A program made the position numbers and the translations under genes. A stretch of 64,000 nucleotides of DNA from Nocardiopsis sp. TSRI0078 (GTDB taxonomy: Bacteria; Actinomycetota; Actinomycetes; Streptosporangiales; Streptosporangiaceae): positions 682,001 through 746,000 of the forward strand of contig NZ_LWLB01000001.1 in the NCBI RefSeq assembly GCF_001905145.1. Reading direction: 5' to 3'. Positions 11,087 through 19,450 of this stretch are shown piece after piece (position 1 is the stretch's first letter; the number at the start of each line of letters is the position of its first letter). A model generated the notes under the pieces. That model ran no database searches. It had not been told where the DNA came from and saw only the letters and a list, made by a program, of their open reading frames with translations.

Positions 11087-12106
11087 TCATCCGGCCGGCG
11101 TGGGCTCGCGCCCGTCCGGACCGCGCCCGTCCAGGTCGCGCGGCTCGGGACTGCCCCCGGCGGGATGCGCCCTCGCGGCCCGCAGGGTCCGGGCCGCCCT
11201 GTCCGCGTCGTACCGGCCCGCGTCCTGCCTGGCCGCCCGGCGCGGGTGGGGCAGCTTGTGCGGCGCCCCGGGCAGCGTGGTCCGGGTGACCGCCCCGAAG
11301 GACGCGACCACCGCTCCGCTGCCGCGGTCGACCAGGACGGCGCGCACGGCCGCGTCGCGCCTGCCGCCGAGCCGGACCGCGTACACCACGTCCACGCGTC
11401 GTCCGTGGCGCATCCCGTCGTAGCGCAGGAGCCGCCAGCAGCCCTGGCGCCACACGTCCTCGGGTTCGGTCCCGGTCATCACCGACGCGTTGATACGCCA
11501 CACCTCGCTGCGGCGCAGCACCCGCGTGGTGCGGCGCAGCGAGACCTCGCGCAGCTCGCACGGCTCCCGGTGGAAGGGGCGCGCGGCCACGTCGCGCAGC
11601 TCGGGGCTGAGCAGCACCAGGAGCAGGAGCTCCGCGCCCAGCACCCCGGCGTGCAGCGGCCCGGCCGAGGCGGCCGCCTGCCATCCGGCGGGTTCCAGTC
11701 CGAGCGTGGCCAGGGCGGCGGCCGACAGCAGTCCTGCCCGGGTCAGCGCGCGCCAGCCGACCGGCGTCCGGCTCAGCCCGCCGAAACAGCCGCAGCCCGC
11801 CTCCGGGTCGCGTCTGCGCACCAGAACCAGGACCACCACCGAGACGGCGAACACGACCGCGGTGAGCATCCGGACCACCTCACCGAGGAGTCCGCCCAGG
11901 GCCAGCAGGCCGACCGCCAGCGCGGCCTCCACCAGGCCCGTGCCGACCGTGGACGGGCGGCGCAGGCGTTCGGGCACCAGGACGGCCAGGCCCGTGTCGG
12001 CCGCCCCCCTGGCGGTCTTGGCCACGGCCCCGAGCAGGAGCAGCACCGCCAGGAGCGGTAGCTGGACCTCGCGGGCCGCCTCGACGATCTCCGGCAGCAT
12101 GGGCAT
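11087..12106 (-). CDS. MauE/DoxX-type integral membrane protein
   Basis: A protein of 339 residues with an N-terminal half of four hydrophobic segments (about 15-35, 55-75, 80-97, 115-135) and the motif AGCGCFGGLS after the third, the signature of MauE-like proteins that handle disulphide chemistry in the membrane. The C-terminal half is soluble and basic, with no family I recognise. The start ATG 12106 follows GGGAGGG. It lies 3 bases after the stop of the RlpA-like gene, so the pair is one operon. A redox function for the pair is inferred from MauE, not shown. Confidence 0.7.
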   Translation of the reverse strand: MPMLPEIVEAAREVQLPLLAVLLLLGAVAKTARGAADTGLAVLVPERLRRPSTVGTGLVEAALAVGLLALGGLLGEVVRMLTAVVFAVSVVVLVLVRRRDPEAGCGCFGGLSRTPVGWRALTRAGLLSAAALATLGLEPAGWQAAASAGPLHAGVLGAELLLLVLLSPELRDVAARPFHREPCELREVSLRRTTRVLRRSEVWRINASVMTGTEPEDVWRQGCWRLLRYDGMRHGRRVDVVYAVRLGGRRDAAVRAVLVDRGSGAVVASFGAVTRTTLPGAPHKLPHPRRAARQDAGRYDADRAARTLRAARAHPAGGSPEPRDLDGRGPDGREPTPAG

Positions 12107-12109
12107 GGG

Positions 12110-13078
12110 TCATCCCTCCCCGTCGTGGACGGTGACGGTCGCGTCGAAGCAACCGTCCTCCAGCCGCCCGCCCAGGGCGACGAATCCGGTCATCGTGAGG
12201 GAGGCGATCCGCCCGGCGCCCCGGCCGCCGCAGGCGGGGCACAGGTCGCACAGCCAGCTGTCGGCGGCGGCGCAGTCCAGGACCGGGAGCACGGCCGCGT
12301 CCCGGGTGCAGTCGTTGCGCAGGCTCAGCGTGGCGCCGACGGACAGCAGCGGCAGCGCGACGCAGGGGGTGCGCCGGTCGCACGCGGCGCCGTGGCCGAC
12401 GGGGTCCAGTGCCGGGTAGGCGACCCCCTCGACGCCGGCGCGCGGATCCAGGTGGGAGGAGTGCCCCCAGGCCGGGTCGTACCAGGTGGCGGTACCCCGC
12501 AGCGTGGAGGCGTACCGGTGTGCGGGCGGCCTGTGCGGTGTGGCGGCGAGCGGATGGGGCGGCTGTGTGGTGGCGGGGCGCGCCGCCCACACGGCGCCCT
12601 CCCACCAGACGCCGACCGCGTCGAAGACGTAGCCGGGTTCCAGGCGCGGGTGGCGGACGGAGATCCGGCCCGAACTGCGGTAGGGGAGGACGACGGTCAG
12701 GCGGGGACGGCCGTGGCCGGGGTCGATCTCCAGGGTGTCGGCGTCGCGGTCGACGATGACGCCCGTGGCCCGGGCGGCCTGGGCCCACACGCGTTCGGCG
12801 ACGGGGTGGCCGCCGGGCGTCCGGAGCACCACGGCGTCGTCACCGGTCCGCAGCTCCCCCGGCCCGATCTCGCCGCCGCGCCAGAACGAGGTGGTGCGGT
12901 CGTACAGGAACCGCTCCTCCCCGCCGGGGACGGCCAGGCAGAGCATGCGTGAGTTCGCGCCGACGACCACGCCGCGTACGGCGCGGTGTCCGAGGGGCGT
13001 GGGTTCGGGTGCGCTCCGGGGGCCGAGCACCGCGGAGGTGAACCTCCTGCGGTCCCGCCTGTCGTCCGTCACTGACAC
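12110..13078 (-). CDS. RlpA-like double-psi beta-barrel protein
   Basis: A protein of 322 residues, start GTG 13078. The segment GTATWYDPAWGHSSHLDPR near residue 190 and the later CVALPLLSVGATLSLRNDC match the conserved core of RlpA/expansin-like barrels (GTATWYG, then LP-GT-V-V-N). There is no clear N-terminal signal peptide; the first 40 residues are charged. The end contains a cysteine cluster, CDLCPACGGRG. It sits directly upstream of the MauE-type gene, so the two may act together. The true function is unknown. Confidence 0.55.
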   Translation of the reverse strand: MSVTDDRRDRRRFTSAVLGPRSAPEPTPLGHRAVRGVVVGANSRMLCLAVPGGEERFLYDRTTSFWRGGEIGPGELRTGDDAVVLRTPGGHPVAERVWAQAARATGVIVDRDADTLEIDPGHGRPRLTVVLPYRSSGRISVRHPRLEPGYVFDAVGVWWEGAVWAARPATTQPPHPLAATPHRPPAHRYASTLRGTATWYDPAWGHSSHLDPRAGVEGVAYPALDPVGHGAACDRRTPCVALPLLSVGATLSLRNDCTRDAAVLPVLDCAAADSWLCDLCPACGGRGAGRIASLTMTGFVALGGRLEDGCFDATVTVHDGEG

Positions 13079-13585
13079 GTCGGCTGAGCCCCCTCGTCAC
13101 ACGGCCCCGTCTTTTCGCTCCCATTGTCCCGATCGGTCCGCACACCGCCGACACGTCGGCATGTGCCGTACGCACCGGTCCGCGCCGGCGGACATGTCCA
13201 GGGAACCGCGCCGCACGGCGTACCGAACGCCGGGGCCGGCGAGTGCGCGGCCCTGCGCGGACCGACCCTCCCGCCTGGCACGACGTGCGGTCGCCTCACC
13301 ACAGTCTGTGCCCACAAAGCCACGCATAGACCCTAGAGATCTTGAAAGAGACACAAACATATACAAGTCGCCCCATAACCTCGCGGTTGCCTCCGAGGGG
13401 TCCCTGCCGGCACTCCCCCGTCGGCCGGTCCCCCGGCCGCGTCCGGCGAACGGCGGGAGGCCGGGCGGCACCCGTCGTGCGGTTTGTCGGCACGTGGGAC
13501 ACAGGTGCCTGGATGTTTGCGCTTGCTGTGTGAGAGTTAGGAGGGAGGAACGCGACGAAAGCCCACGCAGCGCCCGTGAAAGTCG
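13079..13585. other. Divergent intergenic region upstream of sigma factor
   Basis: No gene is supported. Around 13335-13375 there is an unusually AT-rich island (CTTGAAAGAGACACAAACA and on to CATATACAAG) that could hold divergent promoters for the RlpA-like gene and the sigma factor. Short reading frames across the rest are GC-driven shadows. Confidence 0.4.
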
Positions 13586-14113
13586 GTGGTCGGCGTGACG
13601 GGAACGACCCGGACTCCCAGGTACGACGAGTTCAGCCAGTACGTGGCCGAGCGCGGCCCGGCCCTGCTGCGGATGGCCAGGTCCCTCACGAACAACCACG
13701 CCGACGCCGAGGACCTGCTCCAGGCGGCTCTCGTCAAGACCTTCCTCTCCTGGGACCGGATCACCAACCCGAAGGCCATCGACGGGTACGTGCGCCGGGC
13801 CATGGTGAACACCCAGATCTCCGAGTGGCGGCGCAACCGGCTGGACGTCTACCCGACCGACGAGATCCCCGAGCAGCGCGTGGACGACCCCACCTGGCGC
13901 AGCGACCTGGCCGACGTGGTGAAGCGTGCCATCGACCGCCTGCCCGACCGGCAGCGGACCACGGTGGTGCTGCGCTACTACGACGACCTCACCGAGGCAC
14001 AGATCGCCCGGCGGATGGGGGTGACACTGGGGACGGTCAAGAGCACGCTCTCGCGGGCCGTGGAGAAACTGCGCCTGGACGCCGACCTCATCATCGAGCG
14101 CACCCTCGGCTGA
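13586..14113 (+). CDS. ECF RNA polymerase sigma factor, SigE family
   Basis: A protein of 175 residues. Region 2 spans about residues 15-80 (ADAEDLLQAALVKTFLSW, then PKAIDGYVRRAMVNTQIS) and region 4 about residues 110-165 (LPDRQRTTVVLRYYDDLTE, then GVTLGTVKSTLSRAVEKL). The arrangement is that of the actinobacterial SigE-like ECF group (SCO-type SigE family) rather than stress SigE of mycobacteria. Start GTG 13586; an in-frame GTG at 13595 is an alternative. No anti-sigma factor gene is adjacent, so its control is not visible here. Confidence 0.88.
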   Translation: MVGVTGTTRTPRYDEFSQYVAERGPALLRMARSLTNNHADAEDLLQAALVKTFLSWDRITNPKAIDGYVRRAMVNTQISEWRRNRLDVYPTDEIPEQRVDDPTWRSDLADVVKRAIDRLPDRQRTTVVLRYYDDLTEAQIARRMGVTLGTVKSTLSRAVEKLRLDADLIIERTLG

Positions 14114-14179
14114 CGCGGCCGTCCCTGTGATTGCGCACACCCCGACCGCGTGGACGGGCGGTGACCCACCCTTTGGGAA

Positions 14180-14198
14180 CGCGTCCTTCGAGGACGCG
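14180..14198 (+). terminator. Hairpin terminator after sigma factor
   Basis: CGCGTCC at 14180-14186 pairs perfectly with GGACGCG at 14192-14198 around a 5-base loop, 67 bases after the sigma-factor stop. Confidence 0.55.
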
Positions 14199-14330
14199 GA
14201 TCCGCCAGGCCCCGCCCGGCCGCGTCGGCGGTGCGGCCACGCACCCGGCGCCGACCCCGTGGGTCCGAGCGTTCACGCGGACATTCGTTTTGCGCAACCG
14301 TCCGTGGTGTCTGTAGGCTGATCAAAGCCG

Positions 14331-14417
14331 GGAGGATTCGCCTAGAGGCCTAGGGCGCCGCACTGCTAATGCGGTTGGGGGGCAACCCCCTCATGGGTTC
14401 AAATCCCATATCCTCCG
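14331..14417 (+). tRNA. tRNA-Ser (anticodon GCT)
   Basis: An 87-base class II tRNA. The acceptor stem GGAGGAT (14331-14337) pairs with ATCCTCC (14410-14416), followed by discriminator G. The anticodon loop ACTGCTAAT gives GCT, reading AGC/AGU serine codons. A long variable arm (GGGGGGCAACCCCCTC region) and the TTCAAATCC T-loop are present. CCA is not encoded. The 3' half from 14360 is the left copy of the element's attachment repeat, so the gene is intact only because the integrated element supplies the 3' part. Confidence 0.97.
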
Positions 14418-14467
14418 CGCTCCGACCTGGGGCTTCTCGCATCACGGAAGTGAGAGAAGCCCCAGGT
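14360..14467. repeat. attL: left attachment repeat
   Basis: Left copy of the 108-bp exact repeat, identical to 53501-53608. It covers the tRNA-Ser 3' half from the anticodon stem through the transcription terminator. Beyond position 14467 the two flanks stay similar for a few more bases (one substitution and one indel before TTCTTCATG) and then diverge. Confidence 0.95.
14425..14467 (+). terminator. Terminator of tRNA-Ser
   Basis: The arm ACCTGGGGCTTCTC (14425-14438) pairs with GAGAAGCCCCAGGT (14454-14467), a 14-bp perfect stem with a 15-base loop, followed by TTCTT. The same hairpin recurs at 53566-53608 in attR. Confidence 0.85.
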
Positions 14468-14667
14468 TTCTTCATGCCTGGGGTCAAGTTGGTGCAAAGC
14501 TGGCAATAGGCCCCTTTCGGACACCCCACAGATGTGGCCTCAAGCCCCTCACCAGGGCGAATTTTTGTAGCAGATCCGTGTGATCTACGGCACACACATG
14601 GCACGCCCGGTGATGGATACGGAGAGTGAGCACTTTCCGTCTCGCGGCGGTGATGGAGCCTTCATTT

Positions 14668-16080
14668 TCATCCTGCGCTCCTGCGGTTCCTCGCGTTCCG
14701 GGGCACGATGGCCGCAGTGGCTTCGGCCGCTTCTTTTTGCACTTCGGGCATGACGTGGACGTAGGTGTCCATGGTGAAGGCTGTCCGGGAGTGGCCCAAG
14801 ACCTCGCTGATCACCTTGGGGGCGGTTCCTGCGGCCAGCTGTGCTGTGGCCGCACCGTGCCGAAGCCCGTGAAAAGTCACCGGGGGGAAGTCGTGGTGCT
14901 CGATGAGGCCCAGGAAGGTCCTCGCGAGCGTCTGGGGGTGCAGTTGCCGTCCGTTGGGCCTGGTGAAGACCAATCCGGTGTCGTGCCAGGCTTCTCCCGC
15001 ATGGAGGCGCTCCATGTTCTGCAGGCGCTTCCATGCCCTCAGAACGGCGATGCTGTCCTGGCTCAGGCTGACGTAGCGCTCTCCAGCTTCGCTCTTGGTT
15101 CCGAGGCGGTCGAGCTCGGCGTCATCCCACTCATCGAGTTCTTCTTCTGGTTCGGGGGCGGTGATGGCCTCGCGAATCATCATCCAGCCCTCGTCGAGGT
15201 TGACTTCGAACCAGCTCAGTCCTACGACCTCTGACCTGCGCAGACCTGTGAGCATGACTAGGTGGAGCAGGGGGTAGAGGCGGTGGCCCTCGATGAGATC
15301 CAGGAACCGCCCGGTCTGCTGAGGAGTCCAGACCATGACCTTGGCGGGCTTTCGTCCAGTGGCTCGCCACTTCGCGACTCGGCCGTCGGTCCACAGCAAG
15401 GGCTTTCTCTTCCTGGCCTTGGGAAGGGGAAGGTTTTCGGCAGGATTTTTTTCGAGGGCTTCGAGCTGCACAGCATAGGTCATGCTGGAGCGGAGTACAG
15501 CGATCACCTTATGCACTCTGGATAGACTGAGAGGCCTCGTGGAGTGTTTTCTGACTTCCTTTCCCGGCTTGCGCTCACGATTAGCCCTCGCCGCCATAAG
15601 GCGAACCATCATTTCACTTTCCCTTTCATCGCCCGGCCTGTTTATCTTCCGCATTTCTGCCACCAGTTCATTGAAATGTGCGGGGCGAAGATCTTTCAGT
15701 TTCAAGTGACCGAGTCCGGGTTTGGCGTAGAGCCTGACGATCTCTTTGTAGTCGCCCAGGGTCTTAAGATGCTTTTTTTCTTCCAGCCACATGTCGAGGA
15801 AGTCTTTGTAGAGAAGGTTCCTGTCGAGCAGGCTTCCCCCGGCTTCCAGTCGCTTGGTTTCCTTGGTGAGTGCGGCCCTGGCATCCTGCAGGGTGGGGTA
15901 GGGTCCGTAGCGAGGCTGACGGCGCTTGGTTCCGTCGACAGAGGGAGCCAGGAGACGAAACCAGTAGGCTCCGTGCTTCTTGGACTTGAGCTTGGGACAG
16001 GCTCCCACGGGATAAGGTCGGCCGGTTTTCTTGTCCCTGCACCAGCAGAGCTTTCTGATGGGGCCGTCTTGGCTTCGCAT
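14668..16080 (-). CDS. int: Tyrosine site-specific integrase
   Basis: A protein of 470 residues that would integrate and excise the element at tRNA-Ser. Catalytic residues are visible in order: Arg281 in TGLRRSEV, His404 and Arg407 in HGLRHGA, His430 in LGHS and the nucleophile Tyr440 in DTYVHV. The N-terminal 60 residues, with Cys and Lys/Arg clusters, are the arm-binding type, and a SAM-like core-binding domain covers about 90-210. A Glu/Asp-rich insertion lies at 310-325. It reads toward attL and starts 285 bases left of the excisionase start, the usual layout of actinomycete integrative elements. Confidence 0.95.
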   Translation of the reverse strand: MRSQDGPIRKLCWCRDKKTGRPYPVGACPKLKSKKHGAYWFRLLAPSVDGTKRRQPRYGPYPTLQDARAALTKETKRLEAGGSLLDRNLLYKDFLDMWLEEKKHLKTLGDYKEIVRLYAKPGLGHLKLKDLRPAHFNELVAEMRKINRPGDERESEMMVRLMAARANRERKPGKEVRKHSTRPLSLSRVHKVIAVLRSSMTYAVQLEALEKNPAENLPLPKARKRKPLLWTDGRVAKWRATGRKPAKVMVWTPQQTGRFLDLIEGHRLYPLLHLVMLTGLRRSEVVGLSWFEVNLDEGWMMIREAITAPEPEEELDEWDDAELDRLGTKSEAGERYVSLSQDSIAVLRAWKRLQNMERLHAGEAWHDTGLVFTRPNGRQLHPQTLARTFLGLIEHHDFPPVTFHGLRHGAATAQLAAGTAPKVISEVLGHSRTAFTMDTYVHVMPEVQKEAAEATAAIVPRNARNRRSAG

Positions 16081-16116
16081 GGTCTTACCGATCGCTTTCT
16101 TTGTAAATGCCTGAGG

Positions 16117-16383
16117 TCAGATGTCTTTCAAACCCAAGGTTCGCGCGAGTTGCGCCGTTGGAACTCTCCAGGAGCGCCCGATGCGGATTACTGGGCAGGG
16201 AAATTCTCCGTTCCTTGCCGCTTCGTAGGCTTTGTTTCTCCCAAGGCCGAGCGCGATACGTGCTGCGGTGAAGGACAGAGTGTCCGGGAGTTCGATTCCC
16301 TGGTTTACCAGTGTTCGTAGAGACATTCCTTGCGAGATGAGATCTTCGGCACTGGTGTTGTCCTCAGGGGTCCTGCCGGTCAC
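16117..16383 (-). CDS. xis: Excisionase / MerR-like HTH protein
   Basis: A protein of 88 residues. The segment LSFTAARIALGLGRNKAYEA followed by CPVIRIGRSWRVPTAQLARTL is the standard excisionase winged-HTH of actinomycete integrative elements. Start GTG 16383, chosen because AAGGAGATAAAG lies directly upstream; longer frames to 16677 run through the operator-rich region. It is followed by the integrase after 36 bases and is likely co-transcribed with it. It would bend attachment DNA and direct excision. Confidence 0.85.
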   Translation of the reverse strand: MTGRTPEDNTSAEDLISQGMSLRTLVNQGIELPDTLSFTAARIALGLGRNKAYEAARNGEFPCPVIRIGRSWRVPTAQLARTLGLKDI

Positions 16384-16556
16384 CTTTATCTCCTTGTGGT
16401 CACGTCCTGGTCCGGGGTGGGCCGTCAAGGAGTACAAGATGTTTTGCCGCCAGCTTGTGACAGTCGACGACGCGGGCGAGGTGCGAGCCCACAGTTCCCG
16501 CGAGGAGCGTGCTGGTACGTGGCGGCCCTCAAGGAGCTCGGGATGGAACCAGCGGT

Positions 16557-16633
16557 GGACCGGAATGGTCCGCGCGGAGCGGTGTTGGTCCAGATCTGAA
16601 CCAGGGTGGCCCGCACCTGGACCGGTGTGGTTC
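16557..16633. promoter_or_regulatory. Cluster of three dyads upstream of xis
   Basis: Three related inverted repeats occur in 77 bases: GGACC-5-GGTCC at 16557-16571, TGGTCC-AGATCT-GAACCA at 16583-16603 region (arms 16586-16591 and 16598-16603), and GGACC-5-GGTTC at 16619-16633. They lie in the 414-base gap between the divergent xis and the HTH gene at 16798 and look like operators for an element-encoded regulator. Confidence 0.55.
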
Positions 16634-16664
16634 ACGGTGGCCCGGGGTGGGTGAGAACATGCAC

Positions 16665-16697
16665 GAGACCATAGCACAACTAGTACTCTATAGTCTC
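16665..16697. promoter_or_regulatory. Ten-base inverted repeat in divergent promoter region
   Basis: GAGACCATAG (16665-16674) faces CTATAGTCTC (16688-16697) with one mismatch, in an AT-rich patch (about 16665-16710) that is unusual for this genome. It is well placed to be the promoter and operator of the gene at 16798 or of xis. Confidence 0.5.
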
Positions 16698-16797
16698 TAT
16701 TTGTTGTTGCCTTCTCCTCCCCTGTTCGGAGATCGGCGAGGTGACACCGCAGCTGCTCGTTGCTGGCCGCTGCTGCTCGCTAGCGCTTAGGAGAACC

Positions 16798-17913
16798 ATG
16801 GATCGTGTGGCAGTCGACCCGAACCTGTGGACTCGACTCATCACCTGCGCCTCAGGGCTACCCCGGACCGTGCAGGCCTCTCTCGACAAGCTCGCCTTGT
16901 TGATGTCGGACTCAGGCTCTGTGCGCCACGCGTTGAGTCGGCTCATGCTCGTCACCGCCCGCTCACGCTCGACAGTCAGTGATCATCTGGGGTCGGCACA
17001 GGCGGATGGTTGGCTCACCTGTGTACAGCGCGGTGGCTACCGATCCCAGGGAGCCCAGCCGAGTACGTATCAAGCCACGGTGCCTGTGCAGGTGTGGGAG
17101 CGTCGTGCCGAGTTCCTGACGATGTTGGCGGAGCAGGAACCGGACCAGAGCGAGTTGCCGACCTTCCCGCTGGGCGCTGTTATCGCAGATCAAGGCGGTG
17201 TCGGAGTCTCGTCCAGGTTTTCTGCTGCGAAGATCAATCCATCACTCATCATCGAGAAAACAGTCGACGACTCCGCGACGCGCCGTTCCGTGAGCAGTGC
17301 TCAGGCGCAGGGGGAGACCGATCCGGTGATCGCGGCTGTCATCGAGGAGCTGGCCGCGCATACCGGCCGCGTGGTTTCTCCCGCATGGGCTGCTCGGTGC
17401 GTCAGCCAGATCATGCGCCATCGATCCGTACGGCACCCCATCGCTTACGTGGTCAAGTCCCTGCAGAACGCCGCGCAGGACGGCACGTTGAACGAGCGCT
17501 TCATGCCCGCTGAGCCTGAGCAACCCACGGACACATCCGACGAGGGCCACAAGCCCTCACCCGCCCCCGAAGTGCAGCCCAGCGCTGAAGCGGCGGATCT
17601 GCTCGGCGACGCCCCGTGGGACGCCGTGAGCCTGGATACCTTCCAAAACCAAACCGCGCCCGGTGTGACTGGAGGTTCTGCCCCTTCACAAACACCTGCT
17701 TTTCCCATGTACTCCATGGCAGAGGTGAATGAGGCTGTCTCCCCCGAGGAGCCGCCACAGGAGATCTATCGTCCTGGCGGCCGTGTCCTGGCCGGTTTGG
17801 GTCCTACGGGTGCATTGGAGCTGGTCAAGCTCCGAGAGCAGTTCGCCCAACGCCGCAGGGACCGGAGCGCAGCGGGTGGAGCCGTTCCGGATCCTGGTGT
17901 CCTGGCCGCCTGA
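16798..17913 (+). CDS. Plasmid-type winged-HTH protein, possible replication or control protein
   Basis: A protein of 371 residues, start ATG 16798 behind AGGAGA. Residues about 35-95 contain a helix-turn-helix (LMLVTARSRSTVSDHLGSAQ, then a wing RGGYRSQGAQPSTYQA). The middle is hydrophilic and the C-terminal 150 residues are low-complexity Pro/Glu/Ala. Position and pattern resemble HTH proteins found near the integrase of actinomycete plasmids and integrative elements, where some act in replication initiation. I do not see a relaxase or rolling-circle Rep motif. The function is uncertain. Confidence 0.55.
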   Translation: MDRVAVDPNLWTRLITCASGLPRTVQASLDKLALLMSDSGSVRHALSRLMLVTARSRSTVSDHLGSAQADGWLTCVQRGGYRSQGAQPSTYQATVPVQVWERRAEFLTMLAEQEPDQSELPTFPLGAVIADQGGVGVSSRFSAAKINPSLIIEKTVDDSATRRSVSSAQAQGETDPVIAAVIEELAAHTGRVVSPAWAARCVSQIMRHRSVRHPIAYVVKSLQNAAQDGTLNERFMPAEPEQPTDTSDEGHKPSPAPEVQPSAEAADLLGDAPWDAVSLDTFQNQTAPGVTGGSAPSQTPAFPMYSMAEVNEAVSPEEPPQEIYRPGGRVLAGLGPTGALELVKLREQFAQRRRDRSAAGGAVPDPGVLAA

Positions 17914-18157
17914 GCCCGGGGGCGGAGGCCAAAGGCCTCGTCCTGCTCGCGTGGGCGCCGGTGCGGGCTGTTCGGGGCTCGGCCACTTATCGGTGAGGAC
18001 TACCAGGCCGACCTGCTACGCCACCGGATCCGTTCCTTCTACGACCAAGCTCCGTTGGGTGAGGAGAGGGCTGATCCGGCCGCTGCGGTCAACACGAGGA
18101 CATGGAATGAGGGTGTCGGCTGCTCTTCTTCACCGATTCAACGCTCACAGCGTCTGA

Positions 18158-18601
18158 GTGCACGCCAAGATGTGCTCCATGAGCACGTCATCCACACCCC
18201 CGGTCAAGCCCCCATCACCCGCGTCACACCCCGCGCCCCTCCCCATATGGATGTGGGCAGCCACTGGAATCTTGGGATTGGTGGCCGTGTGGTGGAGCGT
18301 GGCCCAAGCCGACCATCCTCAAGGGCTGGCCGGGGCACTGATCCCTCCCGGCTTCGCTGTTCTGGTCTTCTTGACGGTGTGGCTGGTCGATCGCAGGCCT
18401 CTGCGCCTCTTTGCTGCCCGGCGTTGGCAGTTGGTGGTGTGGGGAACTCTCGTGTTCAGCCTGGTTCAGGTGGCGGCTCCCGCGTGGGAACGGACCGGAT
18501 CAGTAACCGCGGTACTGCTGACGTGCTCGGTGACACTGGCCATGTTGCCGGCCCTGTTCCTGGTCTCCTATACCCTGCGCACCTTGTCCGTACGTGGATG
18601 A
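18158..18601 (+). CDS. Small integral membrane protein
   Basis: 147 residues from GTG 18158 (alternatives: ATG 18170 or 18179; none has a strong ribosome-binding site). After a Ser/Thr/Pro-rich cytoplasmic tail there are four hydrophobic segments, at about 30-48, 57-75, 88-107 and 113-135. No family is recognised. It lies between the HTH protein and an XRE regulator on the same strand; small membrane proteins at this place in actinomycete elements are often spread- or entry-related, but that is context only. Confidence 0.5.
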   Translation: MHAKMCSMSTSSTPPVKPPSPASHPAPLPIWMWAATGILGLVAVWWSVAQADHPQGLAGALIPPGFAVLVFLTVWLVDRRPLRLFAARRWQLVVWGTLVFSLVQVAAPAWERTGSVTAVLLTCSVTLAMLPALFLVSYTLRTLSVRG

Positions 18602-18710
18602 GGTCGACCCCTAGGCTTTCAGCGTCCAACGCAGCGGTCTGGTCGCCGCAGAGATGGTGCTCGGCTTAGAGTCCTACGCAGTGGGTTGGGCGATCAGGAG
18701 TTGGGGGAGC

Positions 18711-19193
18711 ATGCCGAAGAGCGGGGTACCGGGGTGGAGGCCTTCTGTACTCAGGGAGGCACGAGCCAGTAAGGAGTGGAGCCTGACCGAGGTCAGCAGG
18801 CGCACTGGGATCGACCGCGCTCTCCTCGGCCGCTATGAGAAGGAGGGCGGGAGTTCGCCCTCTCCCCAGGCTCTGAGGTTGCTGGCCGAGACTTTCGGTG
18901 TTTCGCCTGCGAAGTTCGTTGACGACGCGGTGGGGCTGGTGAAGTACCGCGCCGTGCTGGGGCTTTCCCAGAGTGAGCTCGTCGAGCAGCTCAAGGACCC
19001 GGACCTGACCGTGCAGACGTACGGCAACCTGGAGAACGGGCGCACGCGCAAGCTCCGCGCGGCCCAGACCCGCTCCTTGGCCGCGTTCTTCGGGGTCTCC
19101 GAAGATGAAGTGCGCGCCGCTCATGAGCGCACTGTAAAGCGCCGCCAGCAGGCCAAGGCGGACCGGTCCGCAGGGGCAGAGCGGACACCGTAG
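18711..19193 (+). CDS. XRE-family regulator with two HTH domains
   Basis: 160 residues from ATG 18711 with GGGGGAGC upstream. The first HTH is at about 20-65 (LTEVSRRTGIDRALLGRYEK) and the second at about 85-135 (LSQSELVEQLKDPDLTVQTY, then GNLENGRTR). The C-terminal tail is basic. Double XRE domains are common in phage-like repressors, so control of element genes is likely but unproven. The next feature downstream is a helicase-like remnant on the opposite strand. Confidence 0.8.
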   Translation: MPKSGVPGWRPSVLREARASKEWSLTEVSRRTGIDRALLGRYEKEGGSSPSPQALRLLAETFGVSPAKFVDDAVGLVKYRAVLGLSQSELVEQLKDPDLTVQTYGNLENGRTRKLRAAQTRSLAAFFGVSEDEVRAAHERTVKRRQQAKADRSAGAERTP

Positions 19194-19237
19194 GGCTGGT
19201 GGCGTCGGTGTGGCCACCGGTCGGTTTGGAAGGCGCG

Positions 19238-19450
19238 TCAGCCCAGTACGGACTGCTGCCAGGGATCCGCAGCGCTCTCCTCGTCGGTGAGATCCACGCA
19301 GCGGCAGAAGTGCATCTCGGCCTTGGCCTCGGCTCTTCCGGTGGCACCGTGGCGGTTCTTGGCCACATGCATCGACAGTCTCAGTCCGCTTCCGCCGCGG
19401 AAGAGCACCGCGTCGCGCAGGTCGGTCAGGATGTTTCGTGCTGGGTGTGA
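19238..19450 (-). pseudogene. 3' remnant of a DnaB-like helicase, cut by IS3
   Basis: On the reverse strand an open frame ends at 19238 and reads TDLRDAVLFRGGSGLRLSMH, then VAKNRHGATGRAEAKAEMHF. The V-KNRHG-TG pattern matches the C-terminal part of DnaB/RecA-like plasmid helicases. The frame enters directly from the IS3 left end at 19451, so the 5' part is gone; no continuation is seen right of the IS. Only about 70 codons remain. The assignment rests on one short motif. Confidence 0.45.
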
